Below are positions 1 to 10,730 of a stretch of DNA of 64,000 nt, in pieces (positions within the stretch are counted from its first letter, which is position 1; each line of letters opens with the position of its first letter). The notes below the pieces were generated by a model. The model saw nothing but the letters and a program-made list of their open reading frames with translations, was not told the DNA's origin and searched no databases. The DNA comes from Lignipirellula cremea (GTDB taxonomy: Bacteria; Planctomycetota; Planctomycetia; Pirellulales; Pirellulaceae): contig NZ_CP036433.1 of assembly GCF_007751035.1 (NCBI RefSeq), positions 1,097,001 through 1,161,000 on the forward strand, in the 5' to 3' direction. Position numbers and translations under genes: made by a program.

Positions 1-120
1 GTGGGAGTGGTTTTCGGCCTGAGGTTGTCGCTGCTGTTCTGGCAAGCGACATGAGCCAGGCGTCGGGGAACATCGAGCCAGGCGAACGAGCCCTTTTAGT
101 TTTTGGCGATGGCGTCGCGC

Positions 121-744
121 ATGATTCGATTCTCCTGTTCTACCTGCGGAAAGACGTTTGTCGTCGGCGATGATCTCGCTGGGCGGTCGGCTTCCTGCAA
201 AGCTTGCGGCGGCCCGATTGTGGTTCCCGACCGCCATGCGCTGCCGGAACCGGAAGCTCCCCCGATCGTCAAGAAAAAGCCGCCCGTCCGCATCCGCCGC
301 CTGCAGGCCGACGCGGAGCAGATCCGGCAGACCCTGCACAACTTTCCGCTGATCAGGGTCTACAAAACCACCGGCGATCCGCCCGAGATGTACCAGATCA
401 TCTACCGCATTCGCGGTCTCACACGGGGACCGACAGGACCGGTTGTGCGGGAAGGTCATGTCGTGGAAATCCAGCTCACGCACGAATATCCGCGGCAAAG
501 CCCCAAGTGCCGCATGCTGACGCCGGTGTTCCATCCCAATATTGAGCCGGCCATGATCTGCGTCGGCGATCACTGGACAGCGGGCGAACGGCTGATCGAT
601 CTGATCATCCGCATCGGAGAAATGATCGCTTACCAGGCGTACAACCTGCGCAGCCCGCTCGACGGGGAAGCCGCCATGTGGGCGGACCAGAACGCCCATC
701 GTCTGCCGACCGACCACCGCGATCTGCACCCGCCCGACGCCTGA
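121..744 (+). CDS. Zinc-ribbon protein with E2 ubiquitin-conjugating (UBC-like) domain
   Basis: About 207 aa. An N-terminal zinc ribbon has two CxxC pairs (Cys6/Cys9 and Cys26/Cys29). After a Pro/Lys-rich linker comes a domain with the landmarks of a UBC fold: a basic first helix, a YPRQSP strand turn, HPN at 138-140, a candidate catalytic Cys147 in MICVGDHW, the conserved Trp, and a SPLDGEAA segment matching the PL..EAA region of E2 enzymes. Family knowledge: E2 proteins carry ubiquitin-like proteins as a thioester on this Cys. Inference: an active or recently active bacterial E2-like protein. Cys lies seven residues after the HPN Asn, one fewer than in UbcH5-type enzymes. ATG codons at 109 and TTG at 103 are alternative starts; 121 is chosen because MIRFSC begins the ribbon directly. 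No E1, ubiquitin-like protein or protease is visible, but only about 100 bases upstream are in view. Confidence 0.8.
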   Translation: MIRFSCSTCGKTFVVGDDLAGRSASCKACGGPIVVPDRHALPEPEAPPIVKKKPPVRIRRLQADAEQIRQTLHNFPLIRVYKTTGDPPEMYQIIYRIRGLTRGPTGPVVREGHVVEIQLTHEYPRQSPKCRMLTPVFHPNIEPAMICVGDHWTAGERLIDLIIRIGEMIAYQAYNLRSPLDGEAAMWADQNAHRLPTDHRDLHPPDA

Positions 745-767
745 GGTTACTGGCTAATCGCTGCGGT

Positions 768-1601
768 TCAGACTTCGGTCTGTCCAGCCTGGGGGAACAG
801 GCGGTCTTTCTCCTGGTCGCTGAGGGAGGCCGCGTATTCGCTGATTTCGTAGAATTCGGCGAACTCGATTTGAGACCCGCGCTCCTGGCCGTAGGCGGCG
901 ATCAGGGCGTCGCGAAAACGTTCGCAGCGCGGGAAGCTGGAGCGGGAGCGGAACCAGTCGCGGAGCCAGTTGCGACGGGCGGGCTCTGCGGTCGGCGGCG
1001 GATCAATGTTGTGGTTGTACGGCAAAAAGTCAAACACCTGGCAGGCATGGCAGGCCAGCATCGCTACCACTTCGTCGACGTGGGGCGTAATGTCGATGGT
1101 TATCTGCGGCTCCAGCGGGCACGGTCGGGTGAACAGGTCGGTCATGTAGGCTACGACAGGATCTTTACGCAGATACGGCGTGTCGGTCACGACCAGCGGC
1201 ACGGTGACCATGTAGGATGCGTCCTGCACGGCCTGGCCGACCGCCCTGTGGTCGGGATGGTAGTCGTTAATCCGATGGGTGAGGACCAGATCGGGTTGCC
1301 AGGTGCGAATCTCACGGATGATACGGTCGCGAACTTCCAGCGTGGGCTGCAGTCCGCCGTCGGGGAAATCCCAGGTGACGTATTCGGCCCCGATGACGTC
1401 GCCGGCCGCCTTGGCTTCGGCCCGCCGGGTGCGGACAAGCTCCTCGGAAGCCAGACGATGATGTCCTGCGCCGCCGTTGGTGACGGAAACCAATTTGACG
1501 GGGCGTCCCAGGCTGCGGTAGATCGCGGCCAGCCCTCCGGCGTGATACTCGGCGTCGTCGGGATGGGCTCCCAGAATTAGTAACTTGGGGACGGCGGTCA
1601 T
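768..1601 (-). CDS. PIG-L / LmbE family N-deacetylase
   Basis: 277 aa. The N-terminus carries AHPDDAE (residues 12-18) and HPDH at 115-118, the two metal-binding motifs of the PIG-L/LmbE fold. These zinc enzymes remove acetyl groups from N-acetylglucosamine-containing substrates such as mycothiol or bacillithiol precursors or glycolipids. Length and motif spacing are normal for the family and there is no signal peptide, so the protein is probably cytoplasmic. The substrate cannot be read from the sequence. It converges with the E2-like gene, with a 23-base gap, and its start faces the secretion-ATPase gene across a 325-base spacer, so the two are unlikely to be co-transcribed. Confidence 0.9.
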   Translation of the reverse strand: MTAVPKLLILGAHPDDAEYHAGGLAAIYRSLGRPVKLVSVTNGGAGHHRLASEELVRTRRAEAKAAGDVIGAEYVTWDFPDGGLQPTLEVRDRIIREIRTWQPDLVLTHRINDYHPDHRAVGQAVQDASYMVTVPLVVTDTPYLRKDPVVAYMTDLFTRPCPLEPQITIDITPHVDEVVAMLACHACQVFDFLPYNHNIDPPPTAEPARRNWLRDWFRSRSSFPRCERFRDALIAAYGQERGSQIEFAEFYEISEYAASLSDQEKDRLFPQAGQTEV

Positions 1602-1926
1602 CTACGGCCTCATGGAATCAGCGTCGAAAGAGTATCCAGTCAACAGGCAGGCGGCCTGCGCTCGCCAGTATAGTCACTTTTGTTTCGCGGCGGCACGACC
1701 CCGGCCAGGCGACCCTGCGGCAGCCTGGGTCTGCGGGACGCCAACGGCATGCGTCTGTCCGGGCGACCCGTAAAAGCCGCCCGGAACGGCGCAAGAATGG
1801 GGTTCTGGTGAGTTTACGTTGATTGACAAATTGCGACGCGCCAAGTCAAATGAAACCAGAGGCGATTGTCTTTTCAGGGGCCAGCTCTGTTTGCTTCCTT
1901 ATCCACCAGGCCCATTTTTCGGAACC
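1602..1926. other. Divergent intergenic spacer, no gene seen
   Basis: This 325-base stretch separates the divergently transcribed PIG-L deacetylase and first GspE/PilB ATPase, so it should hold both promoters. I see no convincing promoter pair, RNA gene or repeat. The reading frame of the ATPase stays open back to 1819, but the upstream residues do not resemble the family N-terminus. Confidence 0.5.
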
Positions 1927-3684
1927 ATGCTCATGGCTAAAAAGAAGAAGGAATCCTTCGTTGACATTCTGATCCGCCGCGGCTCTCTGAGCCTGGATCA
2001 GGCGTCCGAGGCCAGTCAGATGGCCCGCGAGGCAGGCATCTCCGTGCAGGACGCGCTGCTTAAGGTCGGCTATGCCCGCTCCGACGAGGTGATGCGGGCG
2101 GTGGCCGAAGAGCACGACCTGGAATATGTCGACCTGAATGAAATCACCATTCCCGACAATGTGATCGAAATGGTTCCCGAATCGGTCGCGCGGGAAAATG
2201 TCATCCTGCCGATGGCGGAGTTCGATGGCTCGCTCAAAATCATTCTGAGCGACCCGCGCGACGTCAAAACGATGGAGAACCTGACCTTCATTCTGAACCG
2301 GTCGGTTTCTCCCGCCCTCGCCCCCCGCGAAAATATCCTCGAAGCGATTAACCGCTATTACGGGCAGATCGAAGGGGAATCGGCGGACTCCATGCTGCAG
2401 GAGTTTACCGATACGGCGATCGACTTTACAGAAACCACCGACGACGACCTGTCCAGCGGCGAAGTCGTCGACGAGAACAGCGCCCCCCTCGTCCGGCTGG
2501 TGCATATGATGATTAGCGAGGCCGTGCAGCGACGAGCCTCTGATATTCATGTCGAACCGTTCGAAGAGCGGGTCCGCATCCGCTACCGGATCGACGGCGT
2601 GTTGCACGAGCGGGATAACGTCCCCCGGCGACTGCTGGGCGCCCTGGTCTCCCGTATCAAAATTCTCGCCAAGCTCGATATCGCGGAACGCCGGCGCCCC
2701 CAGGACGGGCGGATCAAAGTTACCGTAGGCGAGAAAGAGCTCGACCTGCGGGTGAGCACCATTCCGACCAACCACGGCCAGTCAGTCGTCATGCGACTGC
2801 TCGATAAAGACAATATCAAAATCAGCACCCGGCAGCTGGGTCTTTCGGAGCGGGACTACGACCGGTTCCAGGGTCTGATCAAACGGCCGAATGGGATCAT
2901 CCTGGTGACGGGCCCCACGGGTTCGGGGAAGACGACCACCCTGTATGCATCCCTGAACGCCCTGAACCGCCCTGACCGAAAAATCATTACCGCCGAAGAC
3001 CCGGTGGAATACTACCTGCCGGGGATCAACCAGGTGGAGATCCGGCACGACATTGGCCTCGACTTCGCCAGGGTGATCAAAGCGATGCTGCGGCAGGCGC
3101 CCAATATTATTCTGGTCGGAGAAATGCGAGATCAGGAAACCGCTTCGATGGGGATTCAAGCGAGTTTAACTGGACACCTGGTTCTTAGTACTCTCCATAC
3201 GAACGATGCGCCCAGTGCTGTAACACGCATGATCGATATCGGTGTTCCCGGATATCTGGTCGCAAGTAGCGTTATCGCCATCATGGCACAGCGTCTTGTG
3301 CGGACAATTTGCCCCAAATGCAAGGTGCCCTACACCCCCAAGGAGAGCGTTCTGGCTGAAGCTGGCATTCCCCCGGAGCTGGCCGCTAAAGCCAGTTTTG
3401 CTCGCGGCAAAGGTTGCGGAAATTGCCAGAAGAAGGGGTACCGCGGACGTCTGGGGATTTATGAGCTGCTGATGGTTACCTCCAAAATTCGCGAGTTAAT
3501 CTTCGACGACGCGGACACGGCTGAGATCCGCAAGATGGCGATCAGTCAGGGGATGTCGACCCTTTATGCCGATGGGATGGACAAGGTCATGCGGGGGATC
3601 ACCAGTTTTGAAGAGGTCTACCGTGTGGCGAAGAAAACCGAGCAGGACGATATGGCCCTGCAGGCGATGTTCGCCCGGAATTAG
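1927..3684 (+). CDS. GspE/PilB-type assembly ATPase (first copy)
   Basis: About 585 aa. An N-terminal MshEN/T2SSE_N domain (roughly 1-150) is followed by the hexameric secretion ATPase core. The Walker A motif GPTGSGKT is at 329-336, then an EDPVEY Asp box, LVGEMRD Walker B and the TGHLVLSTLHTND His box. A tetracysteine zinc motif (CPKC near 462, CGNC near 497) and GRLGIYELL follow, as in PilB and GspE. The protein drives pseudopilin or pilin polymerisation at the inner membrane with the GspF-like protein. The ATG at 1927 (or 1933) is chosen because the family N-terminus begins there. It heads the + strand locus running to 18257. LRQAPNI replaces the usual LRQDPD before Walker B, and codon use is less GC-biased around 3120-3260. 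Confidence 0.9.
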   Translation: MLMAKKKKESFVDILIRRGSLSLDQASEASQMAREAGISVQDALLKVGYARSDEVMRAVAEEHDLEYVDLNEITIPDNVIEMVPESVARENVILPMAEFDGSLKIILSDPRDVKTMENLTFILNRSVSPALAPRENILEAINRYYGQIEGESADSMLQEFTDTAIDFTETTDDDLSSGEVVDENSAPLVRLVHMMISEAVQRRASDIHVEPFEERVRIRYRIDGVLHERDNVPRRLLGALVSRIKILAKLDIAERRRPQDGRIKVTVGEKELDLRVSTIPTNHGQSVVMRLLDKDNIKISTRQLGLSERDYDRFQGLIKRPNGIILVTGPTGSGKTTTLYASLNALNRPDRKIITAEDPVEYYLPGINQVEIRHDIGLDFARVIKAMLRQAPNIILVGEMRDQETASMGIQASLTGHLVLSTLHTNDAPSAVTRMIDIGVPGYLVASSVIAIMAQRLVRTICPKCKVPYTPKESVLAEAGIPPELAAKASFARGKGCGNCQKKGYRGRLGIYELLMVTSKIRELIFDDADTAEIRKMAISQGMSTLYADGMDKVMRGITSFEEVYRVAKKTEQDDMALQAMFARN

Positions 3685-3821
3685 GCCCCAGGCCAAAAGG
3701 GACGGCCGCAAGGGTTCGTCCGTTTATTCCGACTTAACCCTACTTTTCTTGAGTCTCGCCGCGCACTGCCCAATAATCAATCTGCACGGCGAACTGAGTT
3801 TCTCGCTATCAGGCGTCTACC

Positions 3822-4934
3822 ATGGCCGGTCAAATCCTCATCGACAAATTGCTCTCCGCTGCCATCAAGCAGGGGACGAGCGATATTCATATCACCACCG
3901 GCCAGCCGCCTGTGTTTCGCCTGCATGGGCGAATGCGCAAGCTGGAAACGAAAGTGCTGGAGCCGGAAGACACGGTGCAACTCATGAAAAGCATCGCGCC
4001 GGAGCGTTGCCAGCGGGAGCTGCAGGAAAACGGCAGTTCCGACTTTGGTTTTGCTTTTGGCGACCAGGCCCGTTTTCGCGTTTCGATTTTCAAGCAGCGC
4101 GGCCATGTGGCGATGGTGCTGCGACAAATCCCCAACGACATGCTCACTCCGGAGCAGTTGGGTTTGCCTGAAACGGTGAAAAAACTGGTGATGCGTCCTC
4201 GTGGTCTGTTTCTGGTGACCGGTCCGACCGGTTCCGGCAAGAGCACCACGCTGGCGAGTCTGGTGAACTTTATTAATGAAACAGTGGATCATCATATTAT
4301 TACGATTGAAGATCCGATTGAATTTTTCCACTACCACAAAAAGTCGACCGTCAACCAGCGTGAAGTGGGCGTCGACGTCCCTTCCTTTTCCGAAGCCATT
4401 CGCCGCGCTTTGCGGCAGGATCCTGATGTGATCCTGGTGGGGGAAATGCGAGATCTGGAAACGATCGAAGCGGCCATTAGCGCGGCCGAAACGGGCCACG
4501 TGGTGTTTGGCACGCTGCATACCAACAGCGCCCAGGGCACGATCAACCGTATTATCGATGCGTTTCCCGGGAACCTGCAGGATCAGGTCCGCACCCAGCT
4601 TTCCACCTCGATTATTGGCGTGGTCGCCCAGACCCTGCTGCCCAAGATCGGCGGCGGTCGCTGTGCGGCGTACGAGATCCTGGTGGTGACTTCCAGCGTG
4701 GCCAACCTGATTCGCGAGAACAAAACGTTCCGCATCAACTCGGCGATCCAGACGGGAGCCAAGTTCGGCATGCAGCTGATGGACGACGCCTTGTTCAAGC
4801 TCTGGCGCGACGCCAAAGTCACCATGGAAGATTGCCTGGGCAAGTCGCATAACCCGGACGAACTGGCGAAGCGTATCGCCAACTACCACCGTATGATCGA
4901 AGAGCAAGGCGGCGAAGTCTCGAAAACCCAGTAA
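3822..4934 (+). CDS. pilT: PilT-type retraction ATPase
   Basis: 370 aa, the usual PilT length. It has no MshEN domain and no C-terminal tetracysteine motif, unlike its two neighbours. Motifs are TSDIHI near the N-terminus, Walker A GPTGSGKS at 134-141, TIEDPIEFFH, LVGEMRDLET and TGHVVFGTLHTNSA. PilT powers depolymerisation of type IV pili in twitching systems. In planctomycetes such ATPases also sit in type II secretion-like loci, so function here could be pilus retraction or filament turnover. It starts 137 bases after the first GspE/PilB gene and probably shares its transcript. Confidence 0.9.
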   Translation: MAGQILIDKLLSAAIKQGTSDIHITTGQPPVFRLHGRMRKLETKVLEPEDTVQLMKSIAPERCQRELQENGSSDFGFAFGDQARFRVSIFKQRGHVAMVLRQIPNDMLTPEQLGLPETVKKLVMRPRGLFLVTGPTGSGKSTTLASLVNFINETVDHHIITIEDPIEFFHYHKKSTVNQREVGVDVPSFSEAIRRALRQDPDVILVGEMRDLETIEAAISAAETGHVVFGTLHTNSAQGTINRIIDAFPGNLQDQVRTQLSTSIIGVVAQTLLPKIGGGRCAAYEILVVTSSVANLIRENKTFRINSAIQTGAKFGMQLMDDALFKLWRDAKVTMEDCLGKSHNPDELAKRIANYHRMIEEQGGEVSKTQ

Positions 4935-5561
4935 AACAGAATTGGCCCCTGCCTATCGCTTGGCGAATTTGTAAATAAACGTTTGAATGAAAGGGGACCC
5001 GATCCACACCTCAACGACATGCTTCACCTTGTGGAAGCGGTAGGAAACGGTGTGGAAAACGGTCCCTGTGAACTGAAGTTTGAAAAAGGCGTGGTGAAGA
5101 AGCGCCTTGTGGAAGAACAGAGTTACGAGAGAACAGAGAATTGCCCCCAGGGGATCAGGCAGGGGGGAAGTCCGGCAGTGCCGCTTTCCTCCGTTGTGTG
5201 AGCCCCCTGTGAACCCGACATGAATTCCGTGCTCGGTCCCTTGTTTCGCAGCTGATATCCTTTCATCTTTTCCTTTGCTGCACGCAGGTGGTCGTACGGA
5301 TGGCGGGTCGTCTGGCGGTATTCAATGCGGGTGCGCTGCGTGATTATGCAGCGAGCCGGCGGCGGACTGGCTGACGGCGTATGTCTGTTGGGGTTTGAAA
5401 TCCTGCTCTGGCGGCGTGGTCTCACGTCCTGCTTTTTCGTCATGCCTTTATTACCATCACCTTGTTCGCTGTCAGGCGGTCAGGCGAGCGGTTGTCTCGC
5501 TGTTTGATCGCACTTGTTGAATTGCACCTGTTGATCGCCTTTTGCCCCCGGAAACTGCTTT
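4935..5561. other. 627-base spacer within the pilus/secretion locus
   Basis: The spacer lies between the pilT-like gene and the second GspE/PilB gene. Short open frames exist but none has a convincing start, codon bias or recognisable product. I see no strong hairpin followed by a T tract. It probably holds a promoter for the downstream group, but I cannot place one. Confidence 0.4.
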
Positions 5562-7280
<1,719 letters not shown>

Positions 7281-7478
7281 TCAGCGCCCGGTCGGCGTCT
7301 GACGCTGATCGACGCATGGTTCGTAAACATGAAACTAACCGCCTGCGACCCAATCCTTTTGAAATCATCACCCGTCGTCTGGGGAAACAGCCAGGCCGGG
7401 GCGAATGTCGCCCTGGCCGCCGTTTGACCGGCCGCCATATTCAATTGCAACTTTTTCATTGCAGACCAGGGAACGAAC

Positions 7479-8879
7479 ATGCCCACCTATCAATTCGAGG
7501 CGATGGACGCCAAGGGAGAGGAAATCAAAGATGTGATTGAGGCGGCGAGTCAAGACGACGCGCAAGCAACAATCCGTCAAATGGGCTACTTCGTCACCAA
7601 GATTGCGGTGCAAAAAGGCGAAGCAGCGACCGCCGGCAAAAAGAAGGCAGGCAAAACCTTTGTCATCGGCGGCGTGTCGGGCAAAATCAAAACCCTGTTC
7701 ACTCGCCAGCTCTCCATTCTGCAGGACGCTGGTCTGCCCATCCTTCGCAGCCTGCGAATCCTGGAACAGCAAGCCGCGCCCGGCGCCTTGAAGAACTCCC
7801 TGATCGATGTGATCGAAGAAATCGAATCCGGCTCCACGCTGTCGGAAGCGATGGCCAAAAGCCCCAAGGTCTTTGACCGCCTTTATGTCAACATGATCAG
7901 GGCCGGTGAAGCGGGCGGCGCCCTGGAAATCATTCTGCGGCGTCTGGCCGAGTTCATGGAACGGGCCCAGACCCTGAAGAAAACCGTGCAGGGCGCCATG
8001 ATCTACCCGGTCGTGGTCGTGCTGGTGGCGGTTGGTATTTTGACGTTCATCATGATTGGTATCGTGCCGACGTTTAATAAAATGTTCCAGGACTTCGAGC
8101 TGGAACTCCCGCTGGCGACCACCATTCTGATCAAAACCTCCGAGAAAATGCTGACGCTGGTCTGGTTCATTCCTCTGGTGCCGGTCGCCCTGTTTATCTT
8201 TGTCAAACTGGTCACCCGCTTCAAACCAGGGCGGATGGGCTTCCATCAGTTCCTGCTGCAGTTGCCCGTCATTGGCAAGCTGATTGAAAAGAACATTCTG
8301 GCCCGCACCACGCGAACGCTGGGCACCCTGGTTTCCTCCGGCGTGCCGATCCTGGAAGCCCTGACCATTACCCGTGAAACTTCCAATAACGCGGTGTTTG
8401 AAAGAATGTACGCCCGGGTGACCGACGCCATCCGCGAAGGCGAAACGATCAACAAGCCGATGCGCATCCACTCGTATTACGGCTTCCACCCGGTCGCGCT
8501 GTTCTTCTGGGGAATGATGTGCGTCTGGCCGCTGGTCGTGCTGCCCGGCATTTACTGGGATCCGTTCGTGTTCCAGGTAGCGGGCGTGATGACGATCCTG
8601 CAGATGATGATGTGGGGCTTCTGGTATCGCCGGAAAACCCAGTCCCGGATTGTCGACGAGCTGGTCGTGAACATGGTCGGCGTCGGTGAAGAGACGGGCG
8701 AGCTTGACACCATGCTCTACAAGGTCGCCGACTACTACGACGAAGAAGTTCGCACCCTGACCGACGGTATGATGAAACTGATCGAACCGATGCTGATTGT
8801 GTTCCTGGGCGGTGCGGTCGGCTTTATCGTGATCTCGCTGTTTATGCCTTTGGTGAGCCTGATCACGGGCCTGTCCTGA
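7479..8879 (+). CDS. GspF/PilC-type inner-membrane platform protein with extra membrane insertion
   Basis: 466 aa. Begins MPTYQFEAMDAKG, the usual GspF/PilC opening, followed by a first T2SSF domain (FTRQLSILQDAGLP) and membrane segments around 180-210 and 225-245. The second domain begins as expected (LVSSGVPILEALTITRE) but is split by about 70 residues (roughly 322-392) holding two hydrophobic stretches and an aromatic-rich loop. The normal VGEETGELD motif and final membrane helix follow. GspF proteins are usually near 400 residues, so the insertion accounts for the excess. The protein anchors the ATPase and pseudopilin assembly in the inner membrane. It sits between the second ATPase and the pseudopilin genes, consistent with an operon. 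Confidence 0.9.
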   Translation: MPTYQFEAMDAKGEEIKDVIEAASQDDAQATIRQMGYFVTKIAVQKGEAATAGKKKAGKTFVIGGVSGKIKTLFTRQLSILQDAGLPILRSLRILEQQAAPGALKNSLIDVIEEIESGSTLSEAMAKSPKVFDRLYVNMIRAGEAGGALEIILRRLAEFMERAQTLKKTVQGAMIYPVVVVLVAVGILTFIMIGIVPTFNKMFQDFELELPLATTILIKTSEKMLTLVWFIPLVPVALFIFVKLVTRFKPGRMGFHQFLLQLPVIGKLIEKNILARTTRTLGTLVSSGVPILEALTITRETSNNAVFERMYARVTDAIREGETINKPMRIHSYYGFHPVALFFWGMMCVWPLVVLPGIYWDPFVFQVAGVMTILQMMMWGFWYRRKTQSRIVDELVVNMVGVGEETGELDTMLYKVADYYDEEVRTLTDGMMKLIEPMLIVFLGGAVGFIVISLFMPLVSLITGLS

Positions 8880-8997
8880 TGCAGGACAGTTCCGGCTCCG
8901 GGGACGTTCCTGGAGCCTCGGCCGGCGGCGCCAGGGTTTGGCGCCGCCCGTTGCCTGCCGTCCCACATATAACTTTCCTTCTGCAGAGACAATTGCG

Positions 8998-9819
8998 ATG
9001 AACAGCCACCTCCGAAAGCGGCCCGGCGGCTTCACCCTGGTCGAATTGCTCGTGGTGATCACCATCATTACGATCCTGGCCGGGTTGACGACCGTCGGCA
9101 TTGGGGCCGCAATTCGCTCCGCCCATAAGGCCGCGATCGCGCTCGAAATTAACGAGCTCAGCCGCGCCGTCGAAGCCTACTACACCAAATTCGGCGACTA
9201 CTTCCCGGCGACCGTGAACCTGACCAACCCCTCGTCCGCTAACGCGATCGCGTTCAACAAACACCTGCGGAAGGCGTTCCGGAACCACACCGAAACGCCC
9301 ACCTCGTTGACCGCCGCCCTGGGGAACACCTCGCCGGGCGCCACCCTTGATGCTGCGGAAACGATGGTCTTTTTTCTGGGACAAGCGCCGACGAGCCTGA
9401 AGCTCAACCCCAAGCTGCCGGTCTCCGGCGCCGGCAATCCGATCGCCCTGTTCACCTTTAATGAAACCCGTATCCTCGACCCCGACGGCGATGGCTTCTT
9501 CTCCTACTATCCCAAGTACGGGGACGGCACCTTCCTGGCGTACTTTGATCACAGTTCGTACGCCGTGACTTCGTTCACGCAATCCGGGAAAGGGACCGTC
9601 AGCCCTTACTTCAAATCGAACACGGCGAACGACTTTATTAACCCCGAGACGTACCAGATTATTTCGGCCGGACTCGATGGCCAGTTCGGGCATGTACAAG
9701 CCTCGCCGAACGATCGGAAGGTTTTCCCTTCGGGCATCAACTACGATCCCGACGGCGAAGATAACGACAACATCGCCAACTTTAGCGAAGGCCGCGCCCT
9801 GGAGGATCTTCTCCCATGA
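8998..9819 (+). CDS. Prepilin-type (GspG-like) pseudopilin
   Basis: About 273 aa. A class III signal is clear: basic leader, then GG|FTLVELLVV with Glu5 of the mature protein, followed by a hydrophobic helix. The body contains DPDGDGFF and ends with a YQIISAGLDGQFG block, as in large planctomycete GspG-like proteins. It is probably the major or an abundant pseudopilin of the filament. The ATG at 8998 is preferred to the upstream frame start at 8938 because it gives a short basic leader. Its last four bases overlap the next start (ATGA), indicating translational coupling. Confidence 0.88.
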   Translation: MNSHLRKRPGGFTLVELLVVITIITILAGLTTVGIGAAIRSAHKAAIALEINELSRAVEAYYTKFGDYFPATVNLTNPSSANAIAFNKHLRKAFRNHTETPTSLTAALGNTSPGATLDAAETMVFFLGQAPTSLKLNPKLPVSGAGNPIALFTFNETRILDPDGDGFFSYYPKYGDGTFLAYFDHSSYAVTSFTQSGKGTVSPYFKSNTANDFINPETYQIISAGLDGQFGHVQASPNDRKVFPSGINYDPDGEDNDNIANFSEGRALEDLLP

Positions 9820-10730
9820 TCCTTCGCCGAGGCTTTACGCTGGTGGAAATGCTCATCGTTGTGTCGATCCTTACGCTGGTCGCCGGGATGCTGCTGTTCG
9901 CCATGCAGGGCGTGACCGAACAGGCCCGCACCCGCAGCACGGAAACCGAGATCCAGCGCATCAGCGACGTTTTGCTGGAACGCTGGGACAGCTACAAAAC
10001 CCGTCCGGTGCGCGTCGCTGCCGGCGCTGGCCTGATGCAGCGCCGTTTGAACGCCCTGCGGGAACTGCAGCGGGCCGAACTGCCGGAACGGAAGAGCGAT
10101 GTCACCACCGGCACCGTCGCCATGTCGCCCGTCCAGCGCGGCTACCAGCGGAAAGTGCTTCGCCTGGTGCAGAAGGTGAATCCGTCCCACACGATCAGCA
10201 ACTGGACGACCCAGCATGAAAGCGCGGAGTGCCTGTGGCTGATTCTCGGCTCGCTGACGGTCGGCGATACCAACGCCTTGAGTCTGCTCACCGAGAAAGA
10301 AGTCGGCGACACCGACGGCGACGGCGTGCCCGAAGTCCTCGACGCCTGGGGGGTACCGCTGATGTTCCTCCGCTGGGCTCCTGGCTTTTCGCAGTCGACC
10401 CTGCAGGGACCCGGCGCCACCACCCCGGCGATTGATGTGTTTGATCCGCTCCAGGCCGATCCCCGCTACTTCGACGGCAGCGGGGTTCGCAAGCAGGCGG
10501 ACGTGCCGGTGTTGTTTGCTTTGACGCCGTTGATTGCCTCGGCCGGTCCCGACAAAGAGTTTGGCCTGGCGTTCGATATCTTCGGCTCCAGTGCGCCGCT
10601 GAACTATGCCCAGACCACGCCGCCGAACGACCCGTATTTTGACCCGAGGCCGACCCTGCCCCAGGCCGGCACGGCCGATGTGAGCGTCAATACCTGGGCC
10701 GACAATATCACTAACCATCTGGTTGAATAA
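9816..10730 (+). CDS. Prepilin-type minor pseudopilin
   Basis: 304 aa. Leader MILRRG followed by FTLVEMLIVV and a hydrophobic helix, a prepilin peptidase site with Glu5. The rest is unlike classical GspH/I/J and is specific to this lineage as far as I can tell. It is rich in Thr/Pro toward the C-terminus and contains DTDGDGVPEVLDAW, a possible calcium-binding acidic loop. It overlaps the preceding pseudopilin gene by four bases and touches the next gene, so all three are probably co-translated components of one filament tip or shaft. Confidence 0.82.
   Translation: MILRRGFTLVEMLIVVSILTLVAGMLLFAMQGVTEQARTRSTETEIQRISDVLLERWDSYKTRPVRVAAGAGLMQRRLNALRELQRAELPERKSDVTTGTVAMSPVQRGYQRKVLRLVQKVNPSHTISNWTTQHESAECLWLILGSLTVGDTNALSLLTEKEVGDTDGDGVPEVLDAWGVPLMFLRWAPGFSQSTLQGPGATTPAIDVFDPLQADPRYFDGSGVRKQADVPVLFALTPLIASAGPDKEFGLAFDIFGSSAPLNYAQTTPPNDPYFDPRPTLPQAGTADVSVNTWADNITNHLVE

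Noticed and set aside
1-54. C-terminal end of an upstream + strand gene ending at TGA 52-54
   Set aside because: Only 17 codons are in view and nothing distinguishes them from chance.
7368-9101. 577-residue minus-strand frame
   Set aside because: It is the shadow of the GspF-like gene, with His/Gln-rich composition and no domain motif.
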